Source: SAR86 cluster bacterium
Lineage (GTDB): Bacteria; Pseudomonadota; Gammaproteobacteria; Magnimaribacterales; D2472
Direction: 5' to 3'
DNA: 29,680 nucleotides
Assembly: GCA_016779505.1 (NCBI GenBank)
Contig: JADHNM010000004.1
Span: forward strand, 1 to 29,680
Shown one piece after another: positions 8,701 to 16,195 of this stretch (its first letter is position 1; each line of letters begins with the position of its first letter). The position numbers and the translations under genes were made by a program. The notes below the pieces were generated by a model that was given only the letters and a program-made list of their open reading frames with translations, did not search any database and was not told where the DNA came from.

Positions 8701-8989
8701 CAAATAGGTTTATGCAACTTGTGATAATAATTTTGAAGTTTGACTTGTCAGAATTTAAAAGATTAATTCTTTCTTGAACTATTGAGTCTGCAGTTGAAAA
8801 TCTATCATAAGGCAGTATTTCTCTTTCAGGGTAATACCCAATCAGATTATCATCCATGAATAATTTAAGCTCATTTTTTAGCAATCTAGCTTCTTTGTCT
8901 GAATCACAAAGGTAGAGAATTTGTTTATTGTTTGTTTTTACAGATTGAGCTAGCTCTAATGCGATGGGTTCATGCTGTTTTTCTGACAT
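5705..8989 (-). CDS. mfd: Transcription-repair coupling factor Mfd
   Basis: 1094 residues, slightly shorter than E. coli Mfd (1148). Mfd pushes RNA polymerase stalled at lesions off DNA and recruits UvrA. Domains in order: the UvrB-like N-terminal module (YYPEREILPYDRFS near residue 55); the RNA-polymerase interaction domain (VIHVDYGVGIYKGLELL, about 445); and the RecG-like translocase with Walker A GDVGFGKTE (586-594, Lys592), DEEHRFG (687-693), MSATPIPRTL and QLRGRVGRS. The C-terminal regulatory domain (from about 960) includes LPVANERLKIYRSL. The start is fixed by an ATG at 8989, with a possible promoter only a few bases upstream. Co-transcribed with csiV. Identification is certain. Confidence 0.98.
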   Translation of the reverse strand: MSEKQHEPIALELAQSVKTNNKQILYLCDSDKEARLLKNELKLFMDDNLIGYYPEREILPYDRFSTADSIVQERINLLNSDKSNFKIIITSCINLFEKLPSKDFFVARKKYKIYDSLSIKDLTLSLEALNYERTDKVDAINQYTVRGGVVDFYSGFQLQPIRVDFFGDQIDDIREFDPSSQNMTNKLSEFQLFSGSEVQLDEESIGRFKYAWRNYFQSYDERHCEIFQSLASGKYLEGYEIYNPLIQSGNSNLVDYFTEFSLIKPNKIDQILTSYLAFVEERYLEESIDSSRPILKPKDYIFEFEDLQVYLKSADQMSLSDAKLTIDHSKEKNIQLKMLIDKQVNGIIDTLLVTSSEQTKLDQINKQYRASITSLPFTLKNGIFSCMHLPVRSFVSTNGKFVHLNLDEILNSEILSPTSTSANQDSLIENFENPFQDDELVIHVDYGVGIYKGLELLKTNSSEEEYIRIEYLENEILYVPIRQAYLVSKFQVSQTHGVRLDSLSSAKWKVKKEKAKIKARDHAAELLDIESRRSVATSYQLICEQSSYQEFDKDFPYVLTSDQVNCIKDILKDMALVKPMNRVICGDVGFGKTEVAMRGAFVGVHAKKQVMVLAPSTVLAKQHLESFTKRFVNFPVNIELLTRHTSLKNKSKIYDDFKHGKIDILIGTHALLNNDISLKNLGLLIIDEEHRFGIKQKEIIKSRQSTTHILYMSATPIPRTLNLVYSGLKDFSYLYTPPLERLSVRTFLNTQNQQIIKNAIDRELARGGQVFLVQNNISKMEGLKNQIKNLVPEANIDIAHGKLSKKDITNTMNGFNSNSIDILICTTIVEMGLDIPNANTIIVIDAHNFGLSQLHQLRGRVGRSMRQAYCYLLIPTQDLKKAPQAKLDSLVKYSDLGSGYFIAQEDLEIRGAGDFLGVKQSGHIEAIGLSMYLSMLKSAVNDLKGHKPDKILDTEINFNDRALIPDTYLPVANERLKIYRSLNDARSDEEIDKILEELKDRCGKPNDDLLNLIESSKLRILANKVGIKKIYSNLENAMITFNNNLSDQVYKKLIGLIQTGSAKIKLDKENKITLDVSKNNNKRIAVAGLLNELV

Positions 8990-8996
8990 ATCGTGA

Positions 8997-9036
8997 AGTA
9001 TAATTTGCGCCTAATTAAAAATCTTAAAAACAGGAA
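8997..9036 (+). promoter_or_regulatory. Candidate promoter and ribosome binding site of the acyl-CoA dehydrogenase/gap operon
   Basis: TATAAT at 8999-9004 is a perfect -10 box in the 54-base gap between mfd (-) and the dehydrogenase gene (+). No convincing -35 is seen 16-18 bases upstream. Transcription would start near 9011. AGGAA at 9032-9036 is a Shine-Dalgarno sequence 7 bases before the ATG at 9044, which fixes that start over an in-frame ATG at 8993 upstream of the predicted transcript start. The opposite strand of the core reads TATACT, facing mfd. Confidence 0.5.
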
Positions 9037-9043
9037 CACTAAC

Positions 9044-10216
9044 ATGGATATAAGTTTTTCAGAACAGGATCTTCAATTTCAAGAAGAGATTAGAGCTGGT
9101 TTAAATGGATCAGAATACCCTTCACATGTGAGGGAAAAACGCGAAAAGGGCATAGCGCTTTCAAAACAAGATCAGATTGATTTTCATAAATTTATTCATA
9201 GTAAGGGTTGGATGGGTTACAACTGGCCTGTTGAATATGGTGGAACCGGTTGGTCTCCGGTTCAAATTTATTTATTTTTAAATGAGCTTGCTTTGGCTCA
9301 ATGTCCAACAATATTGCCTTTTGGACTGAGCATGGTTGGCCCCGTTATTTACACATTCGGCAACCAAGAGCAGAAAGACAGATTTTTACCCGATATTCTT
9401 GAGTTCAATACATGGTGGTGCCAAGGTTATTCAGAACCAGGTTCAGGCTCCGATTTGGCCTCGTTAAAAACCAAGGCTGTTTTAGATGGAGATCATTATA
9501 TCGTTAATGGATCTAAAACTTGGACAACTCTAGCTCAACATGCAGACTGGATTTTTTGTTTGGTTAGAACAGAAACTACTCAAAAAAAACAAGAAGGTAT
9601 CTCCTTTCTTTTAATTGATATGAATACTCCAGGAATAGAAGTTAAACCTATTATTACGATCGATGGAGATCATGAGGTTAACTCAGTTTTCTTCACTGAC
9701 GTGAAGGTTCCCGCCGATCAATTAATAGGTGAAGAAGGCAAGGGTTGGACTTATGCTAAATTCCTGCTTGCTCACGAAAGATTTGGTATTGCTGGAGTTC
9801 CGGTTGTTAAAGTTCAATTAGATAAATTAAAAAATATTACTATTAATCATGATGATGCTGACCTATCCAGAAAAATTGCTGAATTAGAGATTGATCTTGC
9901 TGCTTTAGAGTTTACAGAGTTAAGGACTTTGGCAGCCATCGCTGAGGGCGGCCACCCAGGAGCGGAATCTTCAATCTTAAAGATTAGAGGTACAGAAATT
10001 CAACAAAGAATGACTGAACTTTTTGTTGAAGCAGCTGGGCAGTACATTCTTCCATATGAAGGCCCTGAAGGATTTGAGTCAAACAGAACTCCTGCAGGCC
10101 CAGATTATGCAAGCCCATCTGTTGCTCAGTATCTAAATTATAGAAAAACTTCTATCTATGGTGGCAGCAATGAGATACAAAAAAATATAATTGCGAAAGC
10201 TATTCTGGGAGTCTAA
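9044..10216 (+). CDS. Acyl-CoA dehydrogenase, large (catalytic) subunit, second pair (PimC-like)
   Basis: 390 residues from the ATG at 9044 (MDISFSEQDLQFQEEIRAGL), supported by an AGGAA ribosome binding site. The flavin/substrate motif is intact: WCQGYSEPGSGSDLASLKTK and VNGSKTWTTLAQHADW. The MCAD catalytic Glu position is Gly (IYGGSNEIQKNIIAKAILG), but LLAHERFGIAG supplies Glu245 at the helix-G position of IVD/LCAD. REQFG and LHGGMG motifs are missing and are present in the adjacent gene. It resembles the large subunits annotated as pimeloyl-CoA dehydrogenase, but the substrate is not determined by the sequence. It is followed after 2 bases by the small subunit, then by gap, forming one probable operon that reads away from mfd. 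Confidence 0.9.
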   Translation: MDISFSEQDLQFQEEIRAGLNGSEYPSHVREKREKGIALSKQDQIDFHKFIHSKGWMGYNWPVEYGGTGWSPVQIYLFLNELALAQCPTILPFGLSMVGPVIYTFGNQEQKDRFLPDILEFNTWWCQGYSEPGSGSDLASLKTKAVLDGDHYIVNGSKTWTTLAQHADWIFCLVRTETTQKKQEGISFLLIDMNTPGIEVKPIITIDGDHEVNSVFFTDVKVPADQLIGEEGKGWTYAKFLLAHERFGIAGVPVVKVQLDKLKNITINHDDADLSRKIAELEIDLAALEFTELRTLAAIAEGGHPGAESSILKIRGTEIQQRMTELFVEAAGQYILPYEGPEGFESNRTPAGPDYASPSVAQYLNYRKTSIYGGSNEIQKNIIAKAILGV

Positions 10217-10218
10217 TC

Positions 10219-11325
10219 ATGAATTTGAATTATTCCGATGAGCAAAACATGCTTAGAGAGCAGGTCCTTAAATTTTGTGAAACTAACTACGATTTTATTG
10301 ACAGAGAAAAAATTTTAGCATCTGATTCTGGATATAGTGAGGATAACTGGAAACAGTTTGCTGATCTCGGTTGGTTAGCAGTTCCATTTAAGGAAGAGAA
10401 TGGTGGATTTAACTTTGGTCCTGTTGAGTTAACTGTCTTATTCGAAGAGTTTGGTAAAGCTCTTGTTGTTGAACCTTACTTAAGTTCTGTAGTTATGAGT
10501 GGTACTGTCTTAGAGGGGTCAAATCATCCAGAAAAAGTTTCAATTATTGAAAAAATTATCTCAGGCCAACACCATATTTCTGTTGCTTATGCCGAGGCTG
10601 GAATTGGATACAACTTTTTAGATTGTGTAACTTCAGTCTCTAAAGATGGAGAATTATTTACCTTAAATGGATCAAAATCTTTAGTTTTGAATGCGGGTAA
10701 TGCTAACCAATTTATAGTCCTTGCAACTCATGAAAATGCACCTGCTTTAGTAATAATAAATGCTGAAGATAAAGGCATATCTGTACAAAGTTTTAAAACA
10801 CTGGATGGACAGACTTGTGGCGAACTAACCTTTGAAAATGTTTCACTTGAAGCTGAATCAATCTTAGCTTTGGGAGATGAAGCGGAAGTATTATTCAATA
10901 AAATGTTAAATCTATCTATACTTTGTATAAGCGCTGAAGCTGTTGGAGCAATGACTTCTTCATACATGAAAACTGTTCAGTACACCAAAGAACGTGAACA
11001 ATTTGCACAACCCATAAGTAATTTTCAGGTTTTACAACATCGAATGGTTGATATGTTTATTGAAACCGAACTTACAAAATCCTTAATGATTAAAGCAACT
11101 CTTCAACTCGATTCGAATGACTCTGAGGCTGGAAGCACTATTTCTGCTCTTAAAGTTCAAGTGGGTAAAGCAGGGCGATTAGTGGGGCAGCATGCAGTCC
11201 AACTTCATGGCGGGATGGGAGTCAGTGATGAAATGTCTATTGGCCATTATTTGAAAAGATTTACGGCCATTGACTCAATGTTTGGCAATACCCAGTACCA
11301 CATTAATAAATATCAAGCTAAATAA
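10219..11325 (+). CDS. Acyl-CoA dehydrogenase, small subunit, second pair (PimD-like)
   Basis: 368 residues, the same length as the small subunit at 555-1661. The N-terminus is canonical (NYSDEQNMLREQVLKFCE). C-terminal flavin/dimer signatures are strong: YTKEREQFAQPISNFQVLQH and AVQLHGGMGVSDEMSIGHYL. The middle-domain motif YSEPGSGSD is replaced by AYAEAGIGYN, and no Glu occupies either catalytic position (FGNTQYH at the MCAD site, NLSILCIS at helix G). It should therefore pair with the preceding large subunit as a structural and flavin-binding partner. It starts 2 bases after that gene and stops 3 bases before gap. Confidence 0.88.
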   Translation: MNLNYSDEQNMLREQVLKFCETNYDFIDREKILASDSGYSEDNWKQFADLGWLAVPFKEENGGFNFGPVELTVLFEEFGKALVVEPYLSSVVMSGTVLEGSNHPEKVSIIEKIISGQHHISVAYAEAGIGYNFLDCVTSVSKDGELFTLNGSKSLVLNAGNANQFIVLATHENAPALVIINAEDKGISVQSFKTLDGQTCGELTFENVSLEAESILALGDEAEVLFNKMLNLSILCISAEAVGAMTSSYMKTVQYTKEREQFAQPISNFQVLQHRMVDMFIETELTKSLMIKATLQLDSNDSEAGSTISALKVQVGKAGRLVGQHAVQLHGGMGVSDEMSIGHYLKRFTAIDSMFGNTQYHINKYQAK

Positions 11326-11328
11326 CTG

Positions 11329-12825
11329 ATGACTGATCTCACAAAAAATCCTGATTTACGGACTCGTGAAAAAATCGATGACTACTTTGGTGATTGGAAG
11401 TGGAGAGAAGGCTTGGCGGAACTCATGGTTCCTATTGTGGGCAGACTATATAGACATGGTGTTCATATCATGATTTACGGTCAGTCACTCGTTAATAAAT
11501 CCCCTATAGATATCATGCATGCCCATAGATTTGTTAGACAAGTCGAGGAGAACGAATTAAGTGAGCTTGAAACTTATCCATTGTTAGAGAGACTCAGCCA
11601 AATGAATTTACCCGATTGTGAGATTGATATTGGTGAGCTTGCAATGAGGTGTTCTTTTTTCAAAGATCTCCCAAACAATCCTGATTCCATAGATAAATTT
11701 TTAAATGAGCAAATTAGCGCTTTTGAAATTCCCTTCAACAGACCAGATAAACCAAAGGATATAGTCCTTTATGGATTTGGCAGAATCGGTAGGCTAATGG
11801 CAAGGATGCTGGCTCAAACTACCGGTCCTGGTAATTATTTTCGCCTTAAAGGTGTGGTTGTAAGAAAATCTGGAGAAAATGATTTAGTCAAACGTGCGAG
11901 TTTATTAAGAAGAGATTCTGTCCACGGAAGATTTGATGGCACGATCAGAGTTGATCTTGAAAATGAACTTTTAGTTATCAATGGTAACCCAGTAAAATTC
12001 ATCTACGCAAATTCGCCCTCAGATGTTAATTATTTTGATCTAGATATTAGCGACCCAATAGTTATCGATAATACTGGTATATGGCGCGATGAAGAATCTC
12101 TATCTCAGCATTTAACTTGCGGTGCATCTAAAGTCATATTAACTGCTCCTGCAAAAGGAGATGTTAGAAACATAGTCTTTGGTGTAAATGATTCAGCTTT
12201 GCAAGAATCAGACAAGATCATATCAGCTGCCTCATGCACCACTAACGCCATCGTGCCTGTGCTTAAACTTATCAGTGATAACTATGGCATCTCTAATGGC
12301 CACATCGAAACCGTCCATTCTTATACCAATGACCAAAATTTAATTGATAATTTCCACAAAGGCGACAGAAGAGGAAGAAGTGCTCCATTGAATATGGTTA
12401 TTACAACCACAGGCGCTGTGAAGGCCGTCTCCAAAGCTATTCCAGAGCTCAAAGGTAAGTTAACTGGTAATGCCATCAGAGTTCCAACGCCAAATGTGAG
12501 TTTAGCTGTATTGGTTTTGAATTTAGATAATGCAGTTGAGAGAGATGAGTTGAATGAATTCTTAAAAAAATCAGCTTTTGCAAGTAAGTACAGAGAAATA
12601 ATTGGATACACCAATTCACCAGAAGCTGTATCTACTGATTTTTATTCAAGCCCCTATGCAACAATCATCGATTCTCAAGCTACCATAGCTGAAGGCAAGC
12701 AAATCACTTTATATTGTTGGTATGACAATGAATATGGTTACACTAAACAAGTCCTCAATCTTACAAAAAAAGTTGCCTCAATAGACTTGCAAAGATTTCC
12801 CAAAGCAATTGAAGATTCAGTATAG
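11329..12825 (+). CDS. gap: Glyceraldehyde-3-phosphate dehydrogenase, long form with N-terminal extension
   Basis: 498 residues, against about 330 for ordinary GAPDH. Residues 1-140 form a helical extension (SPIDIMHAHRFVRQVEENEL) not found in GapA. The Rossmann motif YGFGRIGR starts at about 148. The catalytic Cys303 is in SAASCTTNAIVP and the catalytic His330 in ETVHSYTNDQ. LTGNAIRVPTPNVSL and WYDNEYGYTKQVL are typical of the family. At the end of beta-strand 2, where NAD-type enzymes have Asn-Asp (Asp32), this protein has Arg179-Lys180 (VVVRKSGEND). This argues against strict NAD use and may favour NADP(H). Pseudomonas has a similar long GAPDH beside mfd and nqr. It probably serves gluconeogenesis; cofactor and direction are inferences. 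Confidence 0.92.
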   Translation: MTDLTKNPDLRTREKIDDYFGDWKWREGLAELMVPIVGRLYRHGVHIMIYGQSLVNKSPIDIMHAHRFVRQVEENELSELETYPLLERLSQMNLPDCEIDIGELAMRCSFFKDLPNNPDSIDKFLNEQISAFEIPFNRPDKPKDIVLYGFGRIGRLMARMLAQTTGPGNYFRLKGVVVRKSGENDLVKRASLLRRDSVHGRFDGTIRVDLENELLVINGNPVKFIYANSPSDVNYFDLDISDPIVIDNTGIWRDEESLSQHLTCGASKVILTAPAKGDVRNIVFGVNDSALQESDKIISAASCTTNAIVPVLKLISDNYGISNGHIETVHSYTNDQNLIDNFHKGDRRGRSAPLNMVITTTGAVKAVSKAIPELKGKLTGNAIRVPTPNVSLAVLVLNLDNAVERDELNEFLKKSAFASKYREIIGYTNSPEAVSTDFYSSPYATIIDSQATIAEGKQITLYCWYDNEYGYTKQVLNLTKKVASIDLQRFPKAIEDSV

Positions 12826-12845
12826 AAACAGCTGATATTTCCATT

Positions 12846-12875
12846 TATAATTCACCCATCTTTTACTGAAGGGTG
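12846..12875 (+). promoter_or_regulatory. Candidate promoter and initiation region of the nqr operon
   Basis: The 52-base gap between gap and nqrA holds TATAAT at 12846-12851 with no clear -35. GAAGGG at 12868-12873 is a good Shine-Dalgarno sequence before the GTG start at 12878. A CACCC/GGGTG inverted repeat (12853-12857 and 12871-12875, 13-base loop) could pair over part of that site. Read-through from gap is also possible. Confidence 0.4.
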
Positions 12876-12877
12876 TT

Positions 12878-14197
12878 GTGATTAAAACCAAGAAAGGCCT
12901 TGATTTACCTATTTCCGGAATTCCATCTTTGGATGTTGATTCCTCCACTGCTATGAATACCATAGCAATATTAGGCGCTGACTTTGTAGGGCTTAAACCA
13001 ACCATGATGGTTGAAGAGGGTGATACCGTCCTTGCGGGCCAAAAATTATTTGAAAATAAAAAAAATCCAGGCACTTATATTACAACCCCATCCTCTGGAG
13101 TTGTTAAATCTATTAATAGAGGAGAGAAAAGAAGATTTCTCTCACTCATCATTGAAGCTGATAATTCGGCTGACCCAATACAATTTAACCTTGGTGATTA
13201 CTCTAGCCCAGTTGAATTTTTAACTGATACTGGAGCATTAGCATATTTCCGTACGCGGCCATATAACAGAATTCCTGAGCCGAATGAATTACCCTCTGCA
13301 ATTTTTATTAATGCATGTGACACAAATCCGCTTTCTGTCGATCCTCATGAGCTAGTTAAGCTAGATCAAGAACTTTTTAATAATGGTTTGAATTTTATTC
13401 ATTCCCTTTTTGACGATTCAAAAACATATTGCTCGTATCAAAATAATAATTTTGATCAATCGGTAGAAGGAGTTAGTTACAATCAATTTGTTGGTCCTCA
13501 TCCAGCAGGTTTGGTTGGAACACACATACATTTTCTCTACCCGGTTGGCCAAAACAGGACTGTTTGGACTATTTCATGGCAAGAAGTTATTTCGTTGGGA
13601 TATCTTCTTGGAAATAAGCATTTACGTTCTGATAAACATGTTGCGATTGGAGGACCAAACGTTCATGATCCAAAAATATTAAAAGTTAAATATGGATCAA
13701 ACCTTTCAGAAGTTACAGCAGGAAAAATTTTAGATAACTCTAGGGTAATATCAGGCTCTGTTTTAAACGGACATACTGGCGAAAACGTAATGAATTATTT
13801 AGGTTCGTTTGACAATCAAATCTCTGTTCTTCCAGATGAATCGAATGATATTTTGTTTAACTGGGCTATGCCTGGAGCGAAACTTCACTCTAAGTTACCA
13901 GCTTTTATTTCTAGCTGGATTAAACCTAAGAATTTTAAATTTAATGTTTCAATGAATGGAGGGAATAGAGCTATTGTGCCAGTGTCTTCTTACCAAGAAA
14001 TAATGCCTCTAAATATTCTTACTACTCAGCTTTTAAAAAGTTTAGTGACATTAGATATTGAGTTAGGTGAAAAATTGGGTGTTCTAGAACTAGCTCCTGA
14101 GGACTTAGCTTTAGCGAGTTACGTGTGCCCAAGTAAATATGACTACCAATCAATCCTGGATACTAATTTAGAAAAAATGTACGAGGAATTCAAATGA
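12878..14197 (+). CDS. nqrA: Na+-translocating NADH:quinone reductase subunit A
   Basis: 439 residues from a GTG start supported by an upstream GAAGGG. NqrA is the peripheral cytoplasmic subunit without transmembrane segments; it contacts NqrB and influences quinone access. The N-terminus IKTKKGLDLPISGIPS and the biotinyl-lipoyl-like motif KNPGTYITTPSSGVVKSINR match the family, as do YFRTRPYNRIPEP and GPHPAGLVGTHIHFLYPVG. The C-terminus PEDLALASYVCPSKYDY is also typical. First gene of nqrABCDEF; its stop overlaps the nqrB start (ATGA). Length is close to Vibrio NqrA (about 446). Confidence 0.97.
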   Translation: MIKTKKGLDLPISGIPSLDVDSSTAMNTIAILGADFVGLKPTMMVEEGDTVLAGQKLFENKKNPGTYITTPSSGVVKSINRGEKRRFLSLIIEADNSADPIQFNLGDYSSPVEFLTDTGALAYFRTRPYNRIPEPNELPSAIFINACDTNPLSVDPHELVKLDQELFNNGLNFIHSLFDDSKTYCSYQNNNFDQSVEGVSYNQFVGPHPAGLVGTHIHFLYPVGQNRTVWTISWQEVISLGYLLGNKHLRSDKHVAIGGPNVHDPKILKVKYGSNLSEVTAGKILDNSRVISGSVLNGHTGENVMNYLGSFDNQISVLPDESNDILFNWAMPGAKLHSKLPAFISSWIKPKNFKFNVSMNGGNRAIVPVSSYQEIMPLNILTTQLLKSLVTLDIELGEKLGVLELAPEDLALASYVCPSKYDYQSILDTNLEKMYEEFK

Positions 14198-15429
14198 AAG
14201 AATGGCTTAGATCTGTCAATGAAAGCATCAAGCCTAAATTTATGCCTGGAGGCGCTCAGGCTAAATGGTTCCCAATTTATGATGCTATAGAAAATTTCAT
14301 TTTTTCATCTACTCATAAAACAACAAATCCTATCCATGTAAGAGATTCGATAGACATTCAAAGGATCATGGTGATTGTATGGCTGGCTGCATTCCCTGCA
14401 ATGTTCTTTGGAATGTATAACATCGGCAATCAAACTTTAGATTATTTAGCACTTGTTGGATCTGAAAACACAAATGACTGGCACCATGTTTTAATTAATT
14501 TTGTTGGTTACTCTAATGATAGTTTCTTAACAAAAATGTGGGTTGGTGCTGTTTATTTTGTTCCTATTTACGCAGTTACATTTGCAGTTGGAATCCTTTG
14601 GGAGATTCTTTTTGCCGTAGTTCGTAAACATGAAATAAATGAAGGTTTATTTGTATCCTCCATCTTATTTGCTTTAAGTTGTCCGCCTGATTTGCCTCTT
14701 TGGCAAGCTGCTATGGGTATTACATTTGGAATTGTTATTGGCAAAGAAGTTTTTGGTGGCACTGGTAAGAACTTCTTAAATCCTGCATTAACCGGCCGAG
14801 CATTTTTATATTTCGCATATCCCTCGCAACTATCAGGCGATAAGGTTTGGATTGCTGGTCTTTCTGATACTGGAGTGACCCCAGAAGGATTCAGCGGAGC
14901 TACTCCCTTGGGTTATGCTGCTGAAGGTGGTTTGCAGGGCTTGAGTGATAATTTTTCATGGTTTGATGCATTCATAGGCAACATTCCAGGATCTGTTGGC
15001 GAAACTTCTATTATTGCTATAGGTATTGCAGCATTCATACTTCTCGCAACAGGAGTTGCTTCTTATAGAATTATCTTAGGTACATTTATAGGGATGATCG
15101 TGATGTCATCAATTTTAAATATTGTTGGGTCAGACACCAATCCAATGTTTCAAGTTCCATGGTATTGGCATTTTGTGATAGGTAGTTTTGCATTTGGCCT
15201 AGTCTTCATGGCGACTGAACCAGTATCGGGATCTGGAACTGATGCTGGCAGATGGATTTATGGTGCTTTGATTGGTGTTACAGTGGTCCTCATTCGTGTA
15301 ATCAATCCTGCATTTCCAGAAGGCATGATGCTGGCAATTTTATTTGCTAATTTATTTGCGCCCGTAATTGATCATATGGTCGTGTCTAACAATATTGCAA
15401 AACGCAAGAGGGCTCTTTCGTATGAATGA
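14194..15429 (+). CDS. nqrB: Na+-translocating NADH:quinone reductase subunit B
   Basis: 411 residues, an integral membrane subunit with about ten hydrophobic segments. NqrB carries a covalently bound FMN, riboflavin and part of the quinone and Na+ path. The FMN attachment site is EGFSGATPLG, with Thr237 as the predicted phosphoester-linked residue. NPIHVRDSIDIQRIM and GKNFLNPALTGRAFLYFAYP are also typical. The ATG overlaps the nqrA stop by 4 bases, and the 3' end overlaps nqrC by 8. The flavin is expected to be attached by ApbE, encoded downstream at 18726. Confidence 0.97.
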   Translation: MKEWLRSVNESIKPKFMPGGAQAKWFPIYDAIENFIFSSTHKTTNPIHVRDSIDIQRIMVIVWLAAFPAMFFGMYNIGNQTLDYLALVGSENTNDWHHVLINFVGYSNDSFLTKMWVGAVYFVPIYAVTFAVGILWEILFAVVRKHEINEGLFVSSILFALSCPPDLPLWQAAMGITFGIVIGKEVFGGTGKNFLNPALTGRAFLYFAYPSQLSGDKVWIAGLSDTGVTPEGFSGATPLGYAAEGGLQGLSDNFSWFDAFIGNIPGSVGETSIIAIGIAAFILLATGVASYRIILGTFIGMIVMSSILNIVGSDTNPMFQVPWYWHFVIGSFAFGLVFMATEPVSGSGTDAGRWIYGALIGVTVVLIRVINPAFPEGMMLAILFANLFAPVIDHMVVSNNIAKRKRALSYE

Positions 15430-16195
15430 TTCAGTTTTAAAAACACTTACAGTTTCATTTTTAGTTTGTTTGTTTTGCTCATTAGTTGTTTCTTATGCAG
15501 CGGTGAGTTTAAGAGACATGCAAAATCTTAACAAACTCAATGATCAAAGAATCAAAATACTCAAAACTGCTGCAATTTATGATCCCGATGAATCAATTGA
15601 AGCTCAATTTTCTAATCTTACTCCTAAATTTGTAGATTTTAGTTCAGGCGAACTTTTGGATAGTTATGGTGAATATGATTTAGATACTTACGATCCTGTA
15701 TATTTTTCAAAACAGCCCGATCATTCAACTCCCATTCCTCCTTCAGAAGACATTGCGATTGTAAAAAATAAAGAAAATATTGGAAAAATATATTTACTAA
15801 AAGATTCATCAAACCAACTTGAAAAAATTATATTACCGATCAGAGGTTATGGACTTTGGGGCACATTGTTTGGCTATATTGCAATTGATAAAGACTTGAA
15901 TACTATCAAGGGCCTTGAATTTTATGCCCATAAAGAAACCCCTGGGTTAGGCGCAGAAGTAGATAATCCCAAATGGAAGTCTCTATGGGATGGTAAATCT
16001 ATTTATAAAGATGGTGAGGTTGAGATTGAAGTCATAAAAGGAAAAGTTGATCCATCAAATCAAATGGCTTCATATCAAGTTGATGGCCTTTCAGGAGCGA
16101 CCCTAACCAGCAGAGGCGTTACAAACATGTTAGTTTATTGGTTTGGTGAAAGTGGTTACAAAGAAACATTAAATAAGATTAATTATGACAGTTAA
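15422..16195 (+). CDS. nqrC: Na+-translocating NADH:quinone reductase subunit C
   Basis: I place the start at the ATG at 15422 (257 residues, as in Vibrio NqrC). An upstream in-frame ATG at 15368 would add 18 residues deep inside nqrB. One N-terminal membrane helix (LTVSFLVCLFCSLVVSYAAV) is followed by a periplasmic domain. The covalent FMN site is VDGLSGATLTSRGV with Thr227. GLEFYAHKETPGLGAEVDNP and RGYGLWGTLFGYIAI are family signatures. It overlaps nqrB by 8 bases and nqrD by 11 bases. Confidence 0.96.
   Translation: MNDSVLKTLTVSFLVCLFCSLVVSYAAVSLRDMQNLNKLNDQRIKILKTAAIYDPDESIEAQFSNLTPKFVDFSSGELLDSYGEYDLDTYDPVYFSKQPDHSTPIPPSEDIAIVKNKENIGKIYLLKDSSNQLEKIILPIRGYGLWGTLFGYIAIDKDLNTIKGLEFYAHKETPGLGAEVDNPKWKSLWDGKSIYKDGEVEIEVIKGKVDPSNQMASYQVDGLSGATLTSRGVTNMLVYWFGESGYKETLNKINYDS

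Noticed and set aside
8993..9043. Extended N-terminus of the second acyl-CoA dehydrogenase large subunit
   Set aside because: The upstream ATG lies before the predicted transcription start and lacks a ribosome binding site; the ATG at 9044 has AGGAA at good spacing and fits the family.
12321..12614. 97-codon minus-strand ORF
   Set aside because: It lies wholly inside the conserved catalytic domain of gap in the opposite frame; no ribosome binding site or family features.
12817..13074. 85-codon minus-strand ORF across the gap-nqrA junction
   Set aside because: Opposes the conserved NqrA N-terminus and its ribosome binding site; no family features.
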